A stretch of 64,000 nt of DNA from Paenibacillus zeisoli (GCF_003994465.1 NZ_RZNX01000010.1:27348-91347); one strand, 5' to 3'; positions 9,917-18,534 are shown, numbered from the stretch's first letter. Program-made: numbers and translations. Notes: a model not told the origin generated them from the sequence alone.

Positions 9917-10116
9917 TCATGTGCAGACACCTAGATAAGGCTGTCCTGTTGAGCGCCCATTGCCATAGAAGAGGATGCCCTGCTTGGGTTAATAGCGTTC
10001 TTGTTGAGCTTTTCCCAGTGGGCTATAATAAAAAAAGACTTAATAACCAAGAACGTGGGCAGCGATGCAAATGCAAGTGGGAAATTACAAGTGGTAAGTT
10101 GAGGAGGAGTAAGGCT

Positions 10117-10893
10117 GTGGGAGATCAGCTTAGGTTCTGGGGGACTGGAGATGCGATGGGAGTCCCCCGGGTATACTGCGAATGTGCAGTCTGTGAAGAG
10201 GCGAGGACCACAGGCGTCAACAGGCGTTATCGTTCTTCCGTTATGGTGGATGTCGGTGATGAGTCTTTTCTGATTGACTGCGGCCCTGACTGGCGTGTCC
10301 AGATGGAGCAGCGCAAGCTGCGTTTTGTCCGGCATATCGTTGTCACCCATGCTCACTTCGACCATATTGGCGGTCTGCCTGAATGGGCAGATGCATGCAG
10401 GTGGCTGGAATGCAGAGGGCAGCTGTATGCGCCCCGTGAGGTGATTGGGCTCATCTTGAGGCAGTATCCGTGGCTCGGCGGCCATGTTGATTTCCATGAG
10501 ATAGATGAGGGAATCTTGCTGGGTGGGTGGAGTATTCAAGGCTGGAAGGTATTCCATGGCAAGAACGGATACTCTTACGCCTATAGAATGGAGAAGGCGG
10601 GGTATGCCTGGGTCTACTGTTCGGATGCGATTGCACTTCCGCCGGAGGATCAAATCTTGATGCACGGCTTGGACTTACTCGTTCTGGGTACTAGCTTCTA
10701 TAAAGAGGAGGCGCCCTTCTTTACCCGCTCGGTGTATGATATTACAGAGGCTTTGGAACTGCTGTCCGTATTGAAGCCAAGACAGGCAGTATTCACACAT
10801 ATGTCCCATGATATCGATCTGGGCCGAGATTATAAGCTGCCAGATCAGGTCACACTGGCACAGACAGAAATGGCTGTCCTACTTGAGAAGTAG
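10117..10893 (+). CDS. PhnP-like metallo-beta-lactamase-fold hydrolase
   Basis: This 258-residue protein has the metal-binding HAHFDH motif near residue 75, preceded by the FWGTGDAMGVPRVYC start and an early cluster of cysteines (CECAVC), as in the PhnP group of phosphodiesterases. The end of the domain keeps a histidine in FTHMSHD. I start it at GTG 10117 because GAGGAGG lies 9 bases upstream; a frame open back to 9919 crosses the preceding terminator and has no conserved sequence. No phn genes are nearby, so the substrate is unknown. Its last codons form half of a terminator hairpin. Confidence 0.85.
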   Translation: MGDQLRFWGTGDAMGVPRVYCECAVCEEARTTGVNRRYRSSVMVDVGDESFLIDCGPDWRVQMEQRKLRFVRHIVVTHAHFDHIGGLPEWADACRWLECRGQLYAPREVIGLILRQYPWLGGHVDFHEIDEGILLGGWSIQGWKVFHGKNGYSYAYRMEKAGYAWVYCSDAIALPPEDQILMHGLDLLVLGTSFYKEEAPFFTRSVYDITEALELLSVLKPRQAVFTHMSHDIDLGRDYKLPDQVTLAQTEMAVLLEK

Positions 10894-10904
10894 GACAGCC
10901 ATTT
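10868..10904. terminator. Bidirectional terminator overlapping the hydrolase stop codon
   Basis: A perfect 17-bp stem joins 10868-10884 with 10888-10904 around the loop GAG. The TAG stop of the plus-strand hydrolase (10891-10893) is inside the right arm. It separates the hydrolase from the convergent HAD gene. T runs are short on both strands. Confidence 0.75.
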
Positions 10905-10922
10905 GTTCGTACATACTAAGCC

Positions 10923-11729
10923 TTATTGTTGTGAAAGGACAAATTTCTCAATAACCTCTTTGACTCCATCGTCATTATTGCTGGCTGTTACGTAATCTGC
11001 AAGCTCTTTGAGCGGGGCAATGGCATTGCCCATGGCTACACCAAGACCTGCAGCTTCAAGCATTTCATGGTCGTTCCAAGAGTCGCCGATCGCAATAGTC
11101 TCAGACAGGTCACATTTGAAGTGATCCGCAAGGAAAGCCAGAGCAGCGCCCTTAGTTCCTTCTTTATGCATGAACTCAAGGAAGTAAGGTTTGGATTTCG
11201 TAATATGAACCCCGTCTCCAAGCAGTTCGCGGAAGATAGGGATCAGCTCGTCGAGATAATCCGGCTCATCGATAATGAGCATCTTAGGTGTGGGCTGGGA
11301 GATCAGCTTCTCGAAATCAGGCTCGATATAGTATTGAGTGTTATTCAATTTGCTGTAATCAATCAGCTTCTGATTCTCTTCGCGGGAATATAGCTTATCG
11401 TCAATATAAGTTTGCAGGTGCAGATTATGTTCAATACAGTATTGGAACAGCTTGCGGGCAGCATCTATTGGCATGTAGCGCTCATACAAGACTTTCTCAT
11501 CAAGCAGGTTCTTCACTAAAGCGCCCTGGTACGTAATGATAGGAACATTTAGTCCGGTCTGACGGGCGATTTTGTGAGCCGAGGCATACGCCCGGCCGGT
11601 TGCCAGTGTGACCACGACGCCAGCAGCTACCGCGTCTTCCAAAGCTTGCTGGGTTCCAGGCGTCACTTCCTTGTCATCATTAATGAGGGTATCATCGATA
11701 TCGATGGCGATTAATTTATACTTTGACAT
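10923..11729 (-). CDS. Cof-type HAD-IIB family phosphatase
   Basis: This 268-residue cytoplasmic phosphatase has HAD motif I DIDDTL at residues 10-15 with Asp10 as nucleophile and Asp12 as acid/base. Motif II is the Thr in TLATGR, and motif IV is GDSWNDHEML near 212-221. The cap domain between them is the IIB (Cof) type. Relatives dephosphorylate sugar phosphates or flavin and pyridoxal phosphates, and specificity cannot be read from sequence. The EamA transporter gene lies upstream on the same strand with a gap of about 30 bases, so the two may be co-transcribed. Confidence 0.9.
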   Translation of the reverse strand: MSKYKLIAIDIDDTLINDDKEVTPGTQQALEDAVAAGVVVTLATGRAYASAHKIARQTGLNVPIITYQGALVKNLLDEKVLYERYMPIDAARKLFQYCIEHNLHLQTYIDDKLYSREENQKLIDYSKLNNTQYYIEPDFEKLISQPTPKMLIIDEPDYLDELIPIFRELLGDGVHITKSKPYFLEFMHKEGTKGAALAFLADHFKCDLSETIAIGDSWNDHEMLEAAGLGVAMGNAIAPLKELADYVTASNNDDGVKEVIEKFVLSQQ

Positions 11730-11759
11730 TAGGTTTCTCTCCTTGTATCGCGCTGTGGG

Positions 11760-12716
11760 TCAGGCGCTGATTTCTTTATAGTCTTGGCTGTTAGCAGTAG
11801 GGTGGGGCACTGATTCAGGTGGTGAAGCAGCGGGCTGAAGCTCTGCTGCAATCATGCCTGTCAGGATACAGGCACACCCGATCAAGGCTGGCCATCCCAA
11901 ATGCTCACCAGCAAATAATACTCCGGTTAGAGCTGCAAATACAGGCTCCATGGCGAAAATTACCGCAACCCGGGTCGGGGTGGTATGCTGCTGGCTAACC
12001 GTCTGAATCCAGAAGGCGAAAGCGCTGGTCGGGCCGATCGAGACAAGAAGGGCGATCAGCACCTCCGGGCGCAATAGCGTATTCCCCAGCTGGTTCATAG
12101 AACCCAGGTGCTCTGTCATCAACGAAGCTGCAAGACTTAGCAGGCCGGTAACTGCAAGCTGAATAGCGGCAAGGGGCAGCGCCGGGTACCTGGGGGCGTA
12201 TATGCCTGTGAAGCCGATATGAAGCGCAAAAGCAAAAGCACATAGCAGAATTAGGCCATCTCCCCGGTTAGGAATGAAGCTGCTTCCGGAGAAGGTTAAT
12301 AAATACAAACCAAAAGCGGCCAGCACAGCACTGGCCAGGCTTATCTTGGACAGCTTATGCCGAAGCAGCACAGCGGCGATGATGGGGACCATCACGACCG
12401 ACAGGCCCGTAATGAATCTGGCATTTGAAGTTGTGGTATACAGCAGGCCAATGGTCTGAAAAGCGTAACCTCCAAATAGGAAGACGCCCAGCAGAGAGCC
12501 ATGCAGCAGCATTTTGACCGATAGTTGTCTCCACTCTTTTCGGTAGAACACGGTAATGATCAAGGCTAGCAGCAGTGAGGCCCCGATAAAACGCACTGCA
12601 TTGAAAGCCAGTGGGGGAAGGGCCTCAACTGCGGACTGGATCATCAGGAAGGTACAACCCCACATCATGGCAACGATCAGCAGACTAAGATCAGCAAGTC
12701 TGGAACGCGTAAGCAT
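11760..12716 (-). CDS. EamA/DMT-superfamily transporter
   Basis: This 318-residue membrane protein has about ten hydrophobic segments arranged as two EamA repeats, starting with LADLSLLIVAMMWGCTFLMI and repeated near the middle. Its length and pattern fit drug/metabolite exporters of the 10-TMS DMT family. The cargo is unknown. It sits between lplJ (12 bases upstream on the same strand) and the HAD phosphatase gene, so lplJ, the transporter and the phosphatase could form one transcript. The hydrophilic C-terminal tail (about 300-318) is variable in the family. Confidence 0.88.
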   Translation of the reverse strand: MLTRSRLADLSLLIVAMMWGCTFLMIQSAVEALPPLAFNAVRFIGASLLLALIITVFYRKEWRQLSVKMLLHGSLLGVFLFGGYAFQTIGLLYTTTSNARFITGLSVVMVPIIAAVLLRHKLSKISLASAVLAAFGLYLLTFSGSSFIPNRGDGLILLCAFAFALHIGFTGIYAPRYPALPLAAIQLAVTGLLSLAASLMTEHLGSMNQLGNTLLRPEVLIALLVSIGPTSAFAFWIQTVSQQHTTPTRVAVIFAMEPVFAALTGVLFAGEHLGWPALIGCACILTGMIAAELQPAASPPESVPHPTANSQDYKEISA

Positions 12717-12728
12717 TATAAGGTATTC

Positions 12729-13730
12729 CTATTCTTCAAGGAACACAAGTCCAATGAAGTCGCTTAGTTCGATATTACCGAAATAGTGCTTCACGTCGGT
12801 ATCCGCCAGAGCGTTAGTCACCTCATTCTCCTCATAACGGAGTCCCCGAAGTTTATCCTCGATATCAGCAACATCGCCTACACCGAAGAAATCACCATAA
12901 ATCTTGATCTCGGCAATCCGGCCGTCCTTAATGTTCATTCTTAAGTCGATAATACCTACCGGGAATTTCTTCGTATGCTTCACATTGCTCTCTGGAGACA
13001 GTCCGTAGTTCCATTCCCAGTTCTGATAACGTTCTTTGGATATTTCATGAATTTTGTTCCAGTCTTCTTCGGTTAGCACATACTGGGGAACCTTGTCCAC
13101 TTCCATGCCGAAGATATGCCGCAGCAGCTCTGAGCGGAATTCCTCAATCGTGATCTTCTTATCCAGAAAGTCGGAAATATTAGCCACCCGACTGCGTACA
13201 GATTTGGTGCTCTTGGACTTGAATTTCTCGGGATTGGCATGAAGGGATGCCTGCACGTTGTCGAGGTTCAAATTGAACATGAGTGTCCCATGGCTGAACA
13301 TACGTCCCCGTGTGGAGAATTGGGCATTACCTGAGATTTTCTGTTCTCCAACTTGAAGATCGTTACGGCCGGTCAGTTCAGCATTTACCCCAAGCTGCTG
13401 AAGAGCTTCAACTACAGGCTGGGTGAATTTGCGGAAATTATGAAAGGATTGTCCATCATCCTTTGTAATAAAGCTGAAATTGAGGTTCCCTAAGTCGTGA
13501 TATACGGCTCCTCCGCCTGATAGACGCCGGACAACCTTGACACCGTTATCCTTAATATACTCCGCATTGATCTCTTCAATGGTGTTCTGATGCTTGCCAA
13601 TGATGACAGACGGAGCATTAATGTAGAAAAGCAAATAGGTTTCATCTGCCGGAAGATGCTTGAGCGCATACTCCTCTATGGCGAGATTAATGGCGGCATC
13701 CGTGATGCCCTGATTATCGATAAACAGCAT
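12729..13730 (-). CDS. lplJ: Lipoate--protein ligase
   Basis: This 333-residue enzyme activates free lipoate with ATP and transfers it to E2 and GcvH domains. The start MLFIDNQG is that of B. subtilis LplJ. RRLSGGGAVYHD lies at about residues 68-79 (lipoyl-adenylate site), and the lipoate-binding lysine is in GEQKISGNAQF near residue 130. The C-terminal accessory domain is present. GGAGG lies 11 bases before the chosen ATG at 13728-13730; the frame is open 13 codons further without conservation. It provides scavenging of lipoate and is divergent from the cobalamin cluster. Confidence 0.93.
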   Translation of the reverse strand: MLFIDNQGITDAAINLAIEEYALKHLPADETYLLFYINAPSVIIGKHQNTIEEINAEYIKDNGVKVVRRLSGGGAVYHDLGNLNFSFITKDDGQSFHNFRKFTQPVVEALQQLGVNAELTGRNDLQVGEQKISGNAQFSTRGRMFSHGTLMFNLNLDNVQASLHANPEKFKSKSTKSVRSRVANISDFLDKKITIEEFRSELLRHIFGMEVDKVPQYVLTEEDWNKIHEISKERYQNWEWNYGLSPESNVKHTKKFPVGIIDLRMNIKDGRIAEIKIYGDFFGVGDVADIEDKLRGLRYEENEVTNALADTDVKHYFGNIELSDFIGLVFLEE

Positions 13731-14075
13731 CGCTCTCTTGTCCTCCGTATCTAGTCTATCTTTTGTCACTTACTTTCTCATTGTAACGCAATTATTCGGG
13801 GAAACCAAAGAAATTTGGCACAATATTGACGTAAAAAGCAGGCGCACGTCATAATGGGTACAATTACATCCTATATAGGTAGAACTCAAGTATTCACGCT
13901 CAGGCAATCGTATAAAGTTATTCTCAAGAAGAGATGCGGTTGCCAATGTGACCGCACTTCGCCCAAGAAGCTTAGTTGAGAAAGTTGGGTGCAGCGCGGA
14001 TAGGAACAACATTTCATAGGCTGCCTTAAGGTGAATCAATAATTTAACTTACAGCAGATAAAGGAAGGTACCTTG
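13731..14075. other. Divergent intergenic region lplJ/cobD, with long cobD leader
   Basis: There is no gene here. A promoter toward cobD is visible at 13826-13855. It would leave a leader of about 210 bases before cobD. The leader contains a short hairpin (GCGGT/ACCGC near 13938-13958), but I do not see the conserved cobalamin-riboswitch boxes that are obvious at 18240-18425. Confidence 0.5.
13826..13855 (+). promoter_or_regulatory. Probable sigma-A promoter of cobD-cbiZ-cbiB-cobC
   Basis: TTGACG (13826-13831) and CATAAT (13850-13855) are separated by 18 bp. It is the only good match upstream of cobD. Confidence 0.55.
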
Positions 14076-15170
14076 ATGATTGAAGTATACGGGCACGGAG
14101 GAGATTTGGAGACGGCTGCATACACCTATGGAAGAAGGGCCGGGGATTTCACCGATTTCAGCAGCAACATTAATCCACTTGGCCCACAACCTGGGCTTAT
14201 GGAAGGCTTAACTGAGGCTCTATCCACAATTAGCAGATATCCTGATCCGGGACACCGGCAATTCAAGGGTGCCCTTGCAGAGAAGCTTGGTCTGGGTGAA
14301 TCGTATCTCTCAATTGGCAATGGTGCAGCGGAGACTATGGCTCTAATTCTGCTTGCGCTGCAGCCGGGGACGGTAGGAATTGTGGAGCCCTGCTTCTCGG
14401 AATATCGAGCCCTGGCTGAACAGTTTGGTTCGAAAGTTATCTCAGTAAGAGGGCAGGCCGAGAATAATTTCCATGCAGACCCAAGGGATATGGAGCAGCT
14501 GATCAGGAGGTCCGATCTGGTCTTCCTCGGACAGCCGAACAATCCGAACGGAGTGCAGTACGGGATTGAGCTATTGCGACAGTACGCCCGGTTCGCTGAG
14601 CAGGAAGGGACATTTCTTGTAGTGGATGAAGCCTTCATCGACTTCATTGTGCCTGAATCCAGGCATTCTCTGTTGAATGAGATCAGCTTGTATTCCAGAG
14701 TTATCCTGGTCAGATCCATGACCAAATTCTATGCAATTCCAGGACTTCGGCTGGGTTATGGCATTGCTCATCCGGATATTATTCGTGCCATGACGAATAA
14801 ACAGGTGACCTGGAGTGTGAATCAGCTCGCACTGGTTGCAGGCCAGATCTGTATGGCAGCTCCGCCTTCGTATGAAGCGTCCACGATCTCGCTGATTACC
14901 GAAGAGCGCCGACGTCTGCGAGAAGGTCTGGGACGTCTTGGATGCAGAACCTGGGCGGGAGAAGCGAATTTCCTTCTCGTAAGACTGCCGGATGGCTGGA
15001 CAGCCAGCCAGATGCAGAACGAACTGGGGCAACGGGGGGTTCTTATCCGCAGCTGCGCAATGTATCCGGGACTTGGAGAAGGGGATATTCGGGTAGCGGT
15101 CAAGAATATGAAAGATAACAGTCTACTGCTTCGTGAGATGCAGGCTGTAATAGGAAATGGGCAGCAATAG
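14076..15170 (+). CDS. cobD: Threonine-phosphate decarboxylase (cobalamin)
   Basis: This 364-residue PLP enzyme of aminotransferase fold I decarboxylates L-threonine phosphate to (R)-1-amino-2-propanol phosphate, the linker of the cobalamin nucleotide loop. The N terminus YGHGGD is typical, as are SSNINPLGP (29-37), NPNG at 156-159, DEAFIDF (184-190) and the PLP lysine Lys217 in SMTKFYAIPGLR. AAGGAAGG lies 7 bases before the ATG at 14076; a TTG three bases earlier is less likely. It heads the cluster. CbiB, three genes on, uses its product. Confidence 0.93.
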   Translation: MIEVYGHGGDLETAAYTYGRRAGDFTDFSSNINPLGPQPGLMEGLTEALSTISRYPDPGHRQFKGALAEKLGLGESYLSIGNGAAETMALILLALQPGTVGIVEPCFSEYRALAEQFGSKVISVRGQAENNFHADPRDMEQLIRRSDLVFLGQPNNPNGVQYGIELLRQYARFAEQEGTFLVVDEAFIDFIVPESRHSLLNEISLYSRVILVRSMTKFYAIPGLRLGYGIAHPDIIRAMTNKQVTWSVNQLALVAGQICMAAPPSYEASTISLITEERRRLREGLGRLGCRTWAGEANFLLVRLPDGWTASQMQNELGQRGVLIRSCAMYPGLGEGDIRVAVKNMKDNSLLLREMQAVIGNGQQ

Positions 15171-15526
15171 ATGATGAAGAAAATGAAGAAGAAGTAGAAG
15201 AAGTAGAAGAAGTAAATAAGTTAGGTGAAGAAGGAGCAAATGCAGTGAAGTAAGCGAAGTAAATGAGGTTGGGGAAGCTGATGGAGTAAAAGTTGTAGAG
15301 GCAACAAAAGCAAAGCAAAAACAACGTTAGGAGGAGCACCCGTCTGACTGGGTTTTGCATTCAGTCGGGGTCTTCACCAGTGAAGTTAGCTTAGCGAGAA
15401 GCTGAGTTATGTGGCTTAGTATGACCGGGCTTTTGGATACAGCAGTAAGGAAAAGAGGACGAGACAAGCTATCAGTTACATCATCTTTCCTGAGCAAAGT
15501 GCAATTAGTGACAAGGAGGAGAAGGG
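15171..15526 (+). other. Purine-rich low-complexity spacer between cobD and cbiZ
   Basis: The first 90 bases are GAA/GTA repeats. Without a start codon, one frame reads a very acidic run (DDEENEEEVEEVEEV) to a stop near 15252. A second frame, shifted by one or two bases, continues with an acidic peptide to about 15330. It looks like expanded or decayed coding sequence rather than a gene. The remainder holds an imperfect hairpin (TGACTG/CAGTC near 15342-15366). No promoter or riboswitch is evident. Confidence 0.5.
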
Positions 15527-16267
15527 ATGAGTACACCTTTCATACATACAGGAAATGAAGAAGCTCGGGCTTTCGGTGAGTATAGATCGCAAGCTTATCC
15601 GGGACTTCGGCTTATCCGCGGAGAAAGGCATATTTCCATGAATTTGCCTGGTCCAGTAGATGCCTTGGGCAGCGCGGTCTTTGGAGGCGGAATGGCTCGC
15701 CTGCAGAGGATGGTCAACATTTATGTGGATCGCTTCTATCGATGCGATGATCCAGAGCGGGATATCCGTGAGCTGCTCCAGCGGTGGGAATACCCGCTGG
15801 AAGAGACGGCTGGATTATTGACAGCCGTCCGGCTCGAACACGCAGCGGTGGCCGAGGAGCTGAACGACGAGGCCTCCGTATTTATCTGTGCCACGGCGGG
15901 CGTATCCAACGGAGCCCGTGCGGGCACTGCTCGTACCACGTTCCCGGCGGACTACGTCCCGGGTACGATCAATCTGATGATCGCGGTAGACGGCCGGATG
16001 ACTCCGGCCGCGATGGTGAATGCGATCATCACCGCTACCGAGGCGAAGGCGGCTGCCCTCGCCGATCTGGGTGTTGCCGATGCCGAGAACGGCCTGCCGG
16101 CCACCGGCACCACCACCGACGCCGTGATCATCGGCGTCAGCCAGAACTCGGCGTACGGGCTGCTGCACCCGTACGCCGGCACCGCGACCCACATCGGCGG
16201 CCGGATTGGCCGCCTTGTCTACAGCGCGGTGCAGGAGGCGCTCTCCGCCGCGGGGTTCCGGCGGTGA
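15527..16267 (+). CDS. cbiZ: Adenosylcobinamide amidohydrolase
   Basis: This 246-residue enzyme removes the aminopropanol side chain from salvaged adenosylcobinamide, giving adenosylcobyric acid that re-enters the pathway at CbiB. The family pattern is visible from FICATAGVSNGARAG (about residues 118-132) through GTINLMIAVDGRMTPAAMVN to TATHIGGRIGRLVY near the C terminus. AAGGAGGAGAAGG precedes the ATG. The 5' part has normal base composition, but from about 15830 the GC content rises to about 70 percent, continuing into cbiB. The stop overlaps the cbiB start. Confidence 0.93.
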   Translation: MSTPFIHTGNEEARAFGEYRSQAYPGLRLIRGERHISMNLPGPVDALGSAVFGGGMARLQRMVNIYVDRFYRCDDPERDIRELLQRWEYPLEETAGLLTAVRLEHAAVAEELNDEASVFICATAGVSNGARAGTARTTFPADYVPGTINLMIAVDGRMTPAAMVNAIITATEAKAAALADLGVADAENGLPATGTTTDAVIIGVSQNSAYGLLHPYAGTATHIGGRIGRLVYSAVQEALSAAGFRR

Positions 16268-17232
16268 GCGCCTGGTGGGTCCTGCCGGCCGCCTATTTGG
16301 TCGACCGGCTTATTGGCGATCCGCGGGCCATCCCCCATCCCGTGGTAGGGATGGGACGAGCGATTACGCGGATTGAGGCGGCGATTCGCCGCCGGGTGCC
16401 GGAGCGCCGCCTCAAGGCTGCGGGCTTGCTGCTGCCGGTGCTCGTGGCGGGCGGAGCCTTCGCCCTCACCTGGGGACTGATCTGGGGACTTGCCCGGATC
16501 AGTCCGTGGCTTGCCGCTGCCGCGGAGATCTGGCTGATCGCGACTACGGTAGCCGCGAAGGGCCTGAAAGACGCGGGGATGGACGTATATCACTGCCTGC
16601 GGCAAGATGACCTTCCTGCGGCACGCCGATCGCTTGGCATGATCGTAGGACGTGATACTGCCCATCTGGAATCCTCCGAAATTGCAAGGGGAGCGGTAGA
16701 GACCGTGGCCGAGAATATTGTGGACGGGGTGGTCTCGCCCCTGTTCTATGCCATCCTCGGCGGCGCGCCGCTTGCGATGGCTTACCGTGCGGTGAATACT
16801 CTTGATTCCATGGTCGGTTATAAGAATGAGAAATATCTGAATCTGGGCTGGGCGTCGGCCCGCCTAGATGATGTGGCGAATTATCTTCCGGCAAGACTGA
16901 CTGCCCTCATGCTAATTGCCGTATCGAAGGGGCTGGGCCTCCAGGCCGGTCGCTCCTACCGGACCGTCCGGCGAGATGCGGCTTCGCATCCAAGTCCGAA
17001 CAGCGGCTATCCCGAGTCAGCGGTGGCAGGTGCGCTGGGTATCCGCCTTGGCGGAGAGAATGTGTATCATGGGACGGCTTCTTTCCGGGCATATATGGGG
17101 GACAAGACCCGCGAGCTGGTTCCTGATGATATCCCCAAGACAGCGGCAATGCTGATGTGGGTGTCCAACCTTTTTGTACTTCTCGGATCCGCTATTCTTC
17201 TGTGGCGGGGAGGCAGTCTTCTGTGGATTTAA
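16264..17232 (+). CDS. cbiB: Adenosylcobinamide-phosphate synthase
   Basis: This 322-residue membrane protein attaches aminopropanol phosphate (from CobD) to adenosylcobyric acid. DRLIGDPRAIPHPVVGMGR is at the N terminus. VETVAENIVDGVVSPLFY, NTLDSMVGYKNEKY and DDVANYLPARLTA follow; all are family landmarks, separated by hydrophobic segments. The GTG start (16264-16266) overlaps the cbiZ stop in GTGA, which indicates translational coupling. A frame open upstream to 15784 is a by-product of the GC-rich DNA. The first 300 bases share the high GC of cbiZ. Confidence 0.94.
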   Translation: MSAWWVLPAAYLVDRLIGDPRAIPHPVVGMGRAITRIEAAIRRRVPERRLKAAGLLLPVLVAGGAFALTWGLIWGLARISPWLAAAAEIWLIATTVAAKGLKDAGMDVYHCLRQDDLPAARRSLGMIVGRDTAHLESSEIARGAVETVAENIVDGVVSPLFYAILGGAPLAMAYRAVNTLDSMVGYKNEKYLNLGWASARLDDVANYLPARLTALMLIAVSKGLGLQAGRSYRTVRRDAASHPSPNSGYPESAVAGALGIRLGGENVYHGTASFRAYMGDKTRELVPDDIPKTAAMLMWVSNLFVLLGSAILLWRGGSLLWI

Positions 17233-17867
17233 CCGTGGAATGGATAATTGTGCGCCATGGACGTACAGAGTGGAATGTTGAGCGGCGCTATCTCGGACAT
17301 TCGGATATAGCTCTGCTGCCGGGTGAAGATGCTGTTCTCAGTCAGCTGGCTTTAGAACTGCATGGATTGGAATTCAGCGCGGTTTATAGCAGCGATCTGC
17401 GCCGGTGCACGGAGACTCTGCAGAGGGTCCGGCCAGATCTGATGGATAAGGTTAGATTGGATCGTCGGCTTAGAGAAATGGATTTTGGCGCATGGGAGGG
17501 CAAGATCTATGACATGCTGAAGGACATTCCATCCTACAGGGAATGGATTGATCATCCTGAGAAGAATGCTCCACCGGGGGGAGAATCCTGGGATCATTTC
17601 AGCAGCAGGGTATCACAATTTTGTGCAGATGCCATGTCCGCAACTCTGTACTCTGCAGGACAATCTAATGATACAGGGAATCCCGCTTCTTCTAAGCGGC
17701 CGAGGGTTCTAATTATGACTCATGGCGGGGTGGTTCGCCTGTTAAGAACACTTCTGCTGCCGGGCGTAAGCTTTCGGGACTATCAGGCCGAGACAGGCAG
17801 CCTGCTAAGGATTCCTGTCCAGGTGAGCAGCACGAGATCTGGCAATGAGAAGCATGAGACCTCGTAA
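17223..17867 (+). CDS. cobC: Histidine phosphatase, probable alpha-ribazole-5'-phosphate phosphatase
   Basis: This protein of about 214 residues from the phosphoglycerate-mutase-like superfamily has the phosphohistidine motif VRHGRTEWN, with RHG at residues 11-13. The second histidine is in MTHGG near residue 164. The context argues for CobC, which dephosphorylates alpha-ribazole phosphate or cobalamin phosphate in nucleotide-loop assembly; by sequence alone it could be a generic phosphatase. The GTG at 17223 has GGGGAGG 9 bases upstream and overlaps the cbiB 3' end by 10 bases. Confidence 0.82.
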   Translation: MDLTVEWIIVRHGRTEWNVERRYLGHSDIALLPGEDAVLSQLALELHGLEFSAVYSSDLRRCTETLQRVRPDLMDKVRLDRRLREMDFGAWEGKIYDMLKDIPSYREWIDHPEKNAPPGGESWDHFSSRVSQFCADAMSATLYSAGQSNDTGNPASSKRPRVLIMTHGGVVRLLRTLLLPGVSFRDYQAETGSLLRIPVQVSSTRSGNEKHETS

Positions 17868-18169
17868 CGAGGCAGCAAGAGTCTTTGAAATAAACAGCGC
17901 GAGGCTTGCAATTAGCAGCAAGAGTTTTCGTCATATACTGCACTGGGACTGCATTAAGCAGCACTAGTCTTCGCCATGAGTGCGGAATTAGCCTTCGCCA
18001 TGAGTGCAGCATTAGCCTTCTCCATAAGTGACCAACTCCTTTCACTAAGCAGCATCGGGGCTCGAAACTAGTAGACCAATTCTTGCTGGGTTGGCTGTGT
18101 GATTATGGCTCAGACATCACAGCTCCTAACTGTATTCCCAACAAATGCATAAATTGTTGGAATTTCGGG
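17868..18169. other. Spacer between the two halves of the cobalamin cluster
   Basis: I see no gene here. It contains the 24-bp repeats at 17965-18036 and an inverted repeat TTCCCAACAA/TTGTTGGAA around 18134-18162, just upstream of the riboswitch promoter, which could be a terminator stem without a T run or an operator. Confidence 0.5.
17965..18036. repeat. Three 24-bp direct repeats
   Basis: Copies at 17965-17988, 17989-18012 and 18013-18036 follow the pattern TAGCCTTCGCCATGAGTGCA with increasing divergence; looser echoes precede them. The period is a multiple of three, and a minus-strand frame reads repeated HSWRRL peptides, but no start signal supports a gene. Confidence 0.7.
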
Positions 18170-18198
18170 TTGTATGACAGGGAGATTTCACCTATAAT
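18170..18198 (+). promoter_or_regulatory. Probable sigma-A promoter of the btuFCD-cob operon
   Basis: TTGTAT (18170-18175) and a perfect TATAAT (18193-18198) have a 17-bp spacer, about 40 bases upstream of the riboswitch. Confidence 0.7.
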
Positions 18199-18239
18199 CC
18201 AGAAGAGTAGATTCACCTTGAACAAGCGAATACATAATT

Positions 18240-18425
18240 TTCATAAGGTCCTTGTATGATGGCTCTGCCATGATATGAGGTTAAAAGGGAAGCCGGTGCA
18301 ACTCCGGCACGGTCCCGCCACTGTATACCGGGGACGAGCCCAAGCAACAGCCACTGTACTTGATAAGTATGGGAAGGCGGGCTATCGTCACTTAACTCGG
18401 AAGTCAGGAGACCTGCCTTGTGAAT
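18240..18425 (+). promoter_or_regulatory. Cobalamin riboswitch
   Basis: The class signature is complete. AGGTTAAAAGGGAAGCCGGT at about 18277-18296 is followed by GTGCAACTCCGGC, CCCGCCACTGT (B12 box region, 18314-18324) and the 3' box GTCAGGAGACCTGCC at 18403-18417. It precedes btuF by about 330 bases with a strong terminator in between, so it probably stops transcription when adenosylcobalamin is bound. Confidence 0.95.
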
Positions 18426-18534
18426 TCGTAACGGTCCTCCGAGGAAGGGACAACGTTCTGCCGGAATATGATTTGTCGGTTGTACTTCTCTTTGTGTAGA
18501 GATACAGGTTCACCGGACATGCTTTCGTAGACGT

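Noticed and set aside
13770-14039. Minus-strand 89-codon frame upstream of lplJ
   Set aside because: It lies across the cobD promoter and leader, has no recognisable sequence and no good ribosome binding site.
13860-14070. Second cobalamin riboswitch before cobD
   Set aside because: No GCCACTG or GTCAGGAGACCTGCC box is present, in contrast to 18240-18425.
15784-16263. Frame open upstream of cbiB
   Set aside because: It is an out-of-frame reading of GC-rich cbiZ; cbiB starts at the GTG overlapping the cbiZ stop.
17713-18045. Minus-strand frame with repeated HSWRRL peptides
   Set aside because: It overlaps the cobC-like gene and derives from the 24-bp DNA repeats; no start signal supports it.
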